45,042 nucleotides of DNA from Pedobacter frigidisoli (GTDB taxonomy: Bacteria > Bacteroidota > Bacteroidia > Sphingobacteriales > Sphingobacteriaceae), in NCBI RefSeq assembly GCF_004331675.1, contig NZ_SJSN01000023.1, positions 1 to 45,042 of the forward strand, written 5' to 3'. Every line of letters starts with the position of its first letter. Positions within the stretch are counted from its first letter, which is position 1. Under the pieces are notes generated by a model. That model worked only from the letters and a program-made list of their open reading frames with translations. It made no database searches and was not told the DNA's origin. The translations under genes were made by a program, and so were the position numbers. Of the stretch, positions 43,463 to 45,042 are shown piece after piece.

Positions 43463-44398
43463 ATGGAAAAGAGGTTTGATATTATTCTCGAATTAGAGCG
43501 ATTAAGAGAATACCACGTAATTTTTAAACTAGAATACAGGAACTGTACTCTTCAAAATTTACCATATTATTTAAAGCAACAAGTCATCTTTCACGCAGAT
43601 ATTGAGTATGCTTCTGAATTTGAAAATCATTATAAAATACTTAGTGATGCTTACAGATTAGAAGACAATCATATCGCAAATATGTTGGGAATCATAAAAG
43701 TTTATATTGAAAATAGCGATCCTAGCGATGCTGAAGAACTGAGTCACTTAAATAAAAAATTCCTAGAGGTTGTATCACGTTTAAGCAACTTAAGTGAGTT
43801 AAATAAAAAAAGTGCTATTAGGTTTTTAATAGATTCTACTAACCAGTTTTCTAATACAAATGGCTTTGAAATTCTAAATAAAGATGAAAATGTCGAAATT
43901 GTTAATTTTTTAAAAGCATCATCCCTTGAAAAGTTACACTCCCTCAAGTCATCATTTCAAGCATTTTCAGGTGAAAATAATATGGAGATTACTGAGGTAT
44001 ACATCGATGTCGCCATATCTCTTGCTAAAGGAGTTAAAAACATTTCACCTGAACTAGAAACATTTGATCTATTGAAAAATGAGTTAAATAAGCTCATTTC
44101 TAAAAACAATTTCAACAAGACTAAATATAAAAATGATCTACTAAGGATGATTTACAAAACGTTATTGGAATATTTAAATAATGAAACCTCGATCAAACCA
44201 GAGGGGGAAATTGATGGCATACCAAAAGAAACGGCAGTAGAGCAGTACCGTATAATCTATCAGCTCTGTTATTGTTTCGGACTTGTTGAAAGAATAGAAG
44301 ATAAAACAAAACAGTATGAAAAGGTGAAAAATATTTTGAAAAATTTCAAAGAGGATAATCGACCCAGTATTACTAACATATTTGGGTCTGGGATCTAA
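43463..44398 (+). CDS. Accessory protein of unknown function (311 residues)
   Basis: Soluble and strongly helical, with no signal or membrane segment. Long amphipathic stretches (MEKRFDIILELERLREYHVI, ETFDLLKNELNKLISKN, KQYEKVKNILKNFKEDNRP) suggest a helical bundle. No catalytic motif is visible. It is more AT-rich than the core genes and lies behind the integrase, so it is probably cargo of a mobile region. A weak promoter-like TTCTTG/TACCTTTA occurs at 43433-43455. I do not recognise the family. Confidence 0.6.
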   Translation: MEKRFDIILELERLREYHVIFKLEYRNCTLQNLPYYLKQQVIFHADIEYASEFENHYKILSDAYRLEDNHIANMLGIIKVYIENSDPSDAEELSHLNKKFLEVVSRLSNLSELNKKSAIRFLIDSTNQFSNTNGFEILNKDENVEIVNFLKASSLEKLHSLKSSFQAFSGENNMEITEVYIDVAISLAKGVKNISPELETFDLLKNELNKLISKNNFNKTKYKNDLLRMIYKTLLEYLNNETSIKPEGEIDGIPKETAVEQYRIIYQLCYCFGLVERIEDKTKQYEKVKNILKNFKEDNRPSITNIFGSGI

Positions 44399-44530
44399 TG
44401 AGCTTTTAAAAGCAGACCGGAAACTTTTTCACTTCCTTTGGCCTATCAAATCAGAAACAAAGCGGCCGCTTATTTAAGATTTGTAATAATGGAAACATCA
44501 TTTCACATTAAAATAATCAAGGAAAAAAAC

Positions 44531-44749
44531 ATGGAGAAAGAAAATCCAAAGATCGACATAATCGATTTCATCGTCTCAGAAGAGCGAAAAAAGGCTGAGG
44601 CATTTCAAGCCCAGAATAATGAAAATTTAACTTTACTAGATGAGGTTAACATTTTTAAAGAAAATGATCCTACTACAGGGATCTGGAAAAAAGAAAACTT
44701 AAGGCCTATATTTAAGGCCTCGCAACAAGTTTTGATGGGCTACATGTAA
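44531..44749 (+). CDS. Small accessory protein of unknown function (72 residues)
   Basis: The frame is open from 44438, but AAGGA at 44519 followed by ATG at 44531 makes the likely start; the ATG at 44489 is an alternative. The peptide is acidic and helical at first (DIIDFIVSEERKKAEAFQAQ), then NDPTTGIWKKENLRPIFKASQ. No family is recognised. It ends 15 bases before the IS21-type element and may originally have had more sequence around it. Confidence 0.45.
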   Translation: MEKENPKIDIIDFIVSEERKKAEAFQAQNNENLTLLDEVNIFKENDPTTGIWKKENLRPIFKASQQVLMGYM

Positions 44750-44763
44750 TCAGTAAGTTAATC

Positions 44764-45042
44764 TGCACAGAAATCGGCAAATAAGAATACACCAAAAACG
44801 GCAACAAGAGTGCACAAAAAAAACGGTAGGATAATTAAACCCCACCGTTTAATACGACCTTCATCGGCTTACGACAACTGATGAATATGCACGCATTCTT
44901 GAACAAATTTATGATGTATTATGAAATTAAGCGAATGTCCCTTGCCGGACGTTCAGCTTCAAAGATCAGCAAGGCGCTGAACTGTAACCGCAGAACGGTA
45001 AAAAAGTACCTTGAGATGGATGACGGGGAGTTTGACGCCTTT
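44764..45042 (+). mobile_element. IS21-family element, left end, cut by the window edge
   Basis: The end starts TGCACAGAAATCGGCAA at 44764. Two further copies of the motif follow at 44788 (TACACCAAAAACGGCAA) and 44811 (TGCACAAAAAAAACGG), about 23 bases apart. Repeated transposase-binding motifs at the ends are typical of IS21. A hairpin AAACGGT/ACCGTTT (44821-44850) lies between the repeats and the transposase start. Confidence 0.8.
44881..45042 (+). CDS. istA: IS21-family transposase IstA, N-terminal part
   Basis: 54 residues are visible before the window ends. KFMMYYEIKRMSLAGRSASK followed by ISKALNCNRRTVKKYLEM is the helix-turn-helix at the start of IstA transposases, which bind the element ends. 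The DDE catalytic domain and the istB helper ATPase would lie to the right. Base composition is richer in GC than the genes to its left. Confidence 0.9.
   Translation, partial: MNMHAFLNKFMMYYEIKRMSLAGRSASKISKALNCNRRTVKKYLEMDDGEFDAF

Noticed and set aside
43463..44749. Toxin-antitoxin pair
   Set aside because: Neither protein shows a known toxin or DNA-binding domain, and the two genes are 132 bases apart rather than overlapping.

Overview
The window looks like chromosome from a Sphingobacteriaceae-type Bacteroidetes, most like Pedobacter. Evidence for this: AT-rich DNA, an outer-membrane TonB receptor paired with a DUF4249 lipoprotein, a SusC-type 'VVGYGTQ' motif, a bacillithiol-system YtxJ protein, LytS/LytTR signalling, many short-lipobox lipoproteins, and several promoters of the Bacteroidetes form TTTG-N19-22-TAnnTTTG. 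The genus is inferred from memory of protein families, not from a search.

Layout. Positions 1-284 are the 5' part of a group II intron on the minus strand, inserted just behind the terminator of an M1 peptidase gene. From 328 to 6037 come the peptidase, a carboxypeptidase-regulatory-domain protein, an ArsC/Spx-like protein and a LytS/LytTR two-component pair. A 2146-residue alpha-2-macroglobulin-like protein fills 6039-12479. Positions 12648-15380 hold ribH, a tiny lipoprotein, ytxJ and malate:quinone oxidoreductase. Positions 15756-24146 hold a frameshifted lipoprotein gene, exported msrA, a 2OG-Fe(II) oxygenase, a DUF6929-like protein, a Crp/Fnr regulator next to a sterol-desaturase-like hydroxylase, and a beta-lactamase-type serine hydrolase. 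The hydrolase is translationally coupled to an amidohydrolase (24133-25767). A tight cluster mutL - rhomboid - rhomboid - EEP phosphatase runs from 26023 to 30556, followed by a nitroreductase.

The 813-base gap 31312-32124 is the richest noncoding stretch. It holds three copies of a roughly 58-base hairpin unit, two copies of a roughly 125-base structured unit and a further structured element. The 125-base unit, read on the minus strand, matches an element at 22122-22232. This points to a dispersed structured repeat family with conserved flanks and a variable stem. After it come an MG2/TonB-plug protein, a 2-hydroxyacid dehydrogenase, DUF4249 plus TonB receptor (with a striking operator-like inverted repeat in the promoter), a heptaheme cytochrome c and an SGNH hydrolase.

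From about 41400 rightward the character becomes accessory: a small ORF behind palindromic DNA, tRNA-Lys(CTT), a tyrosine recombinase, two unrecognised genes and the left end of an IS21-family element cut by the window edge. No complete new defence or biosynthetic system could be demonstrated. The best leads are the structured repeat family, the FNR-like box matched to the adjacent Crp/Fnr protein, the TonB-receptor operator, and the unknown genes behind the integrase.
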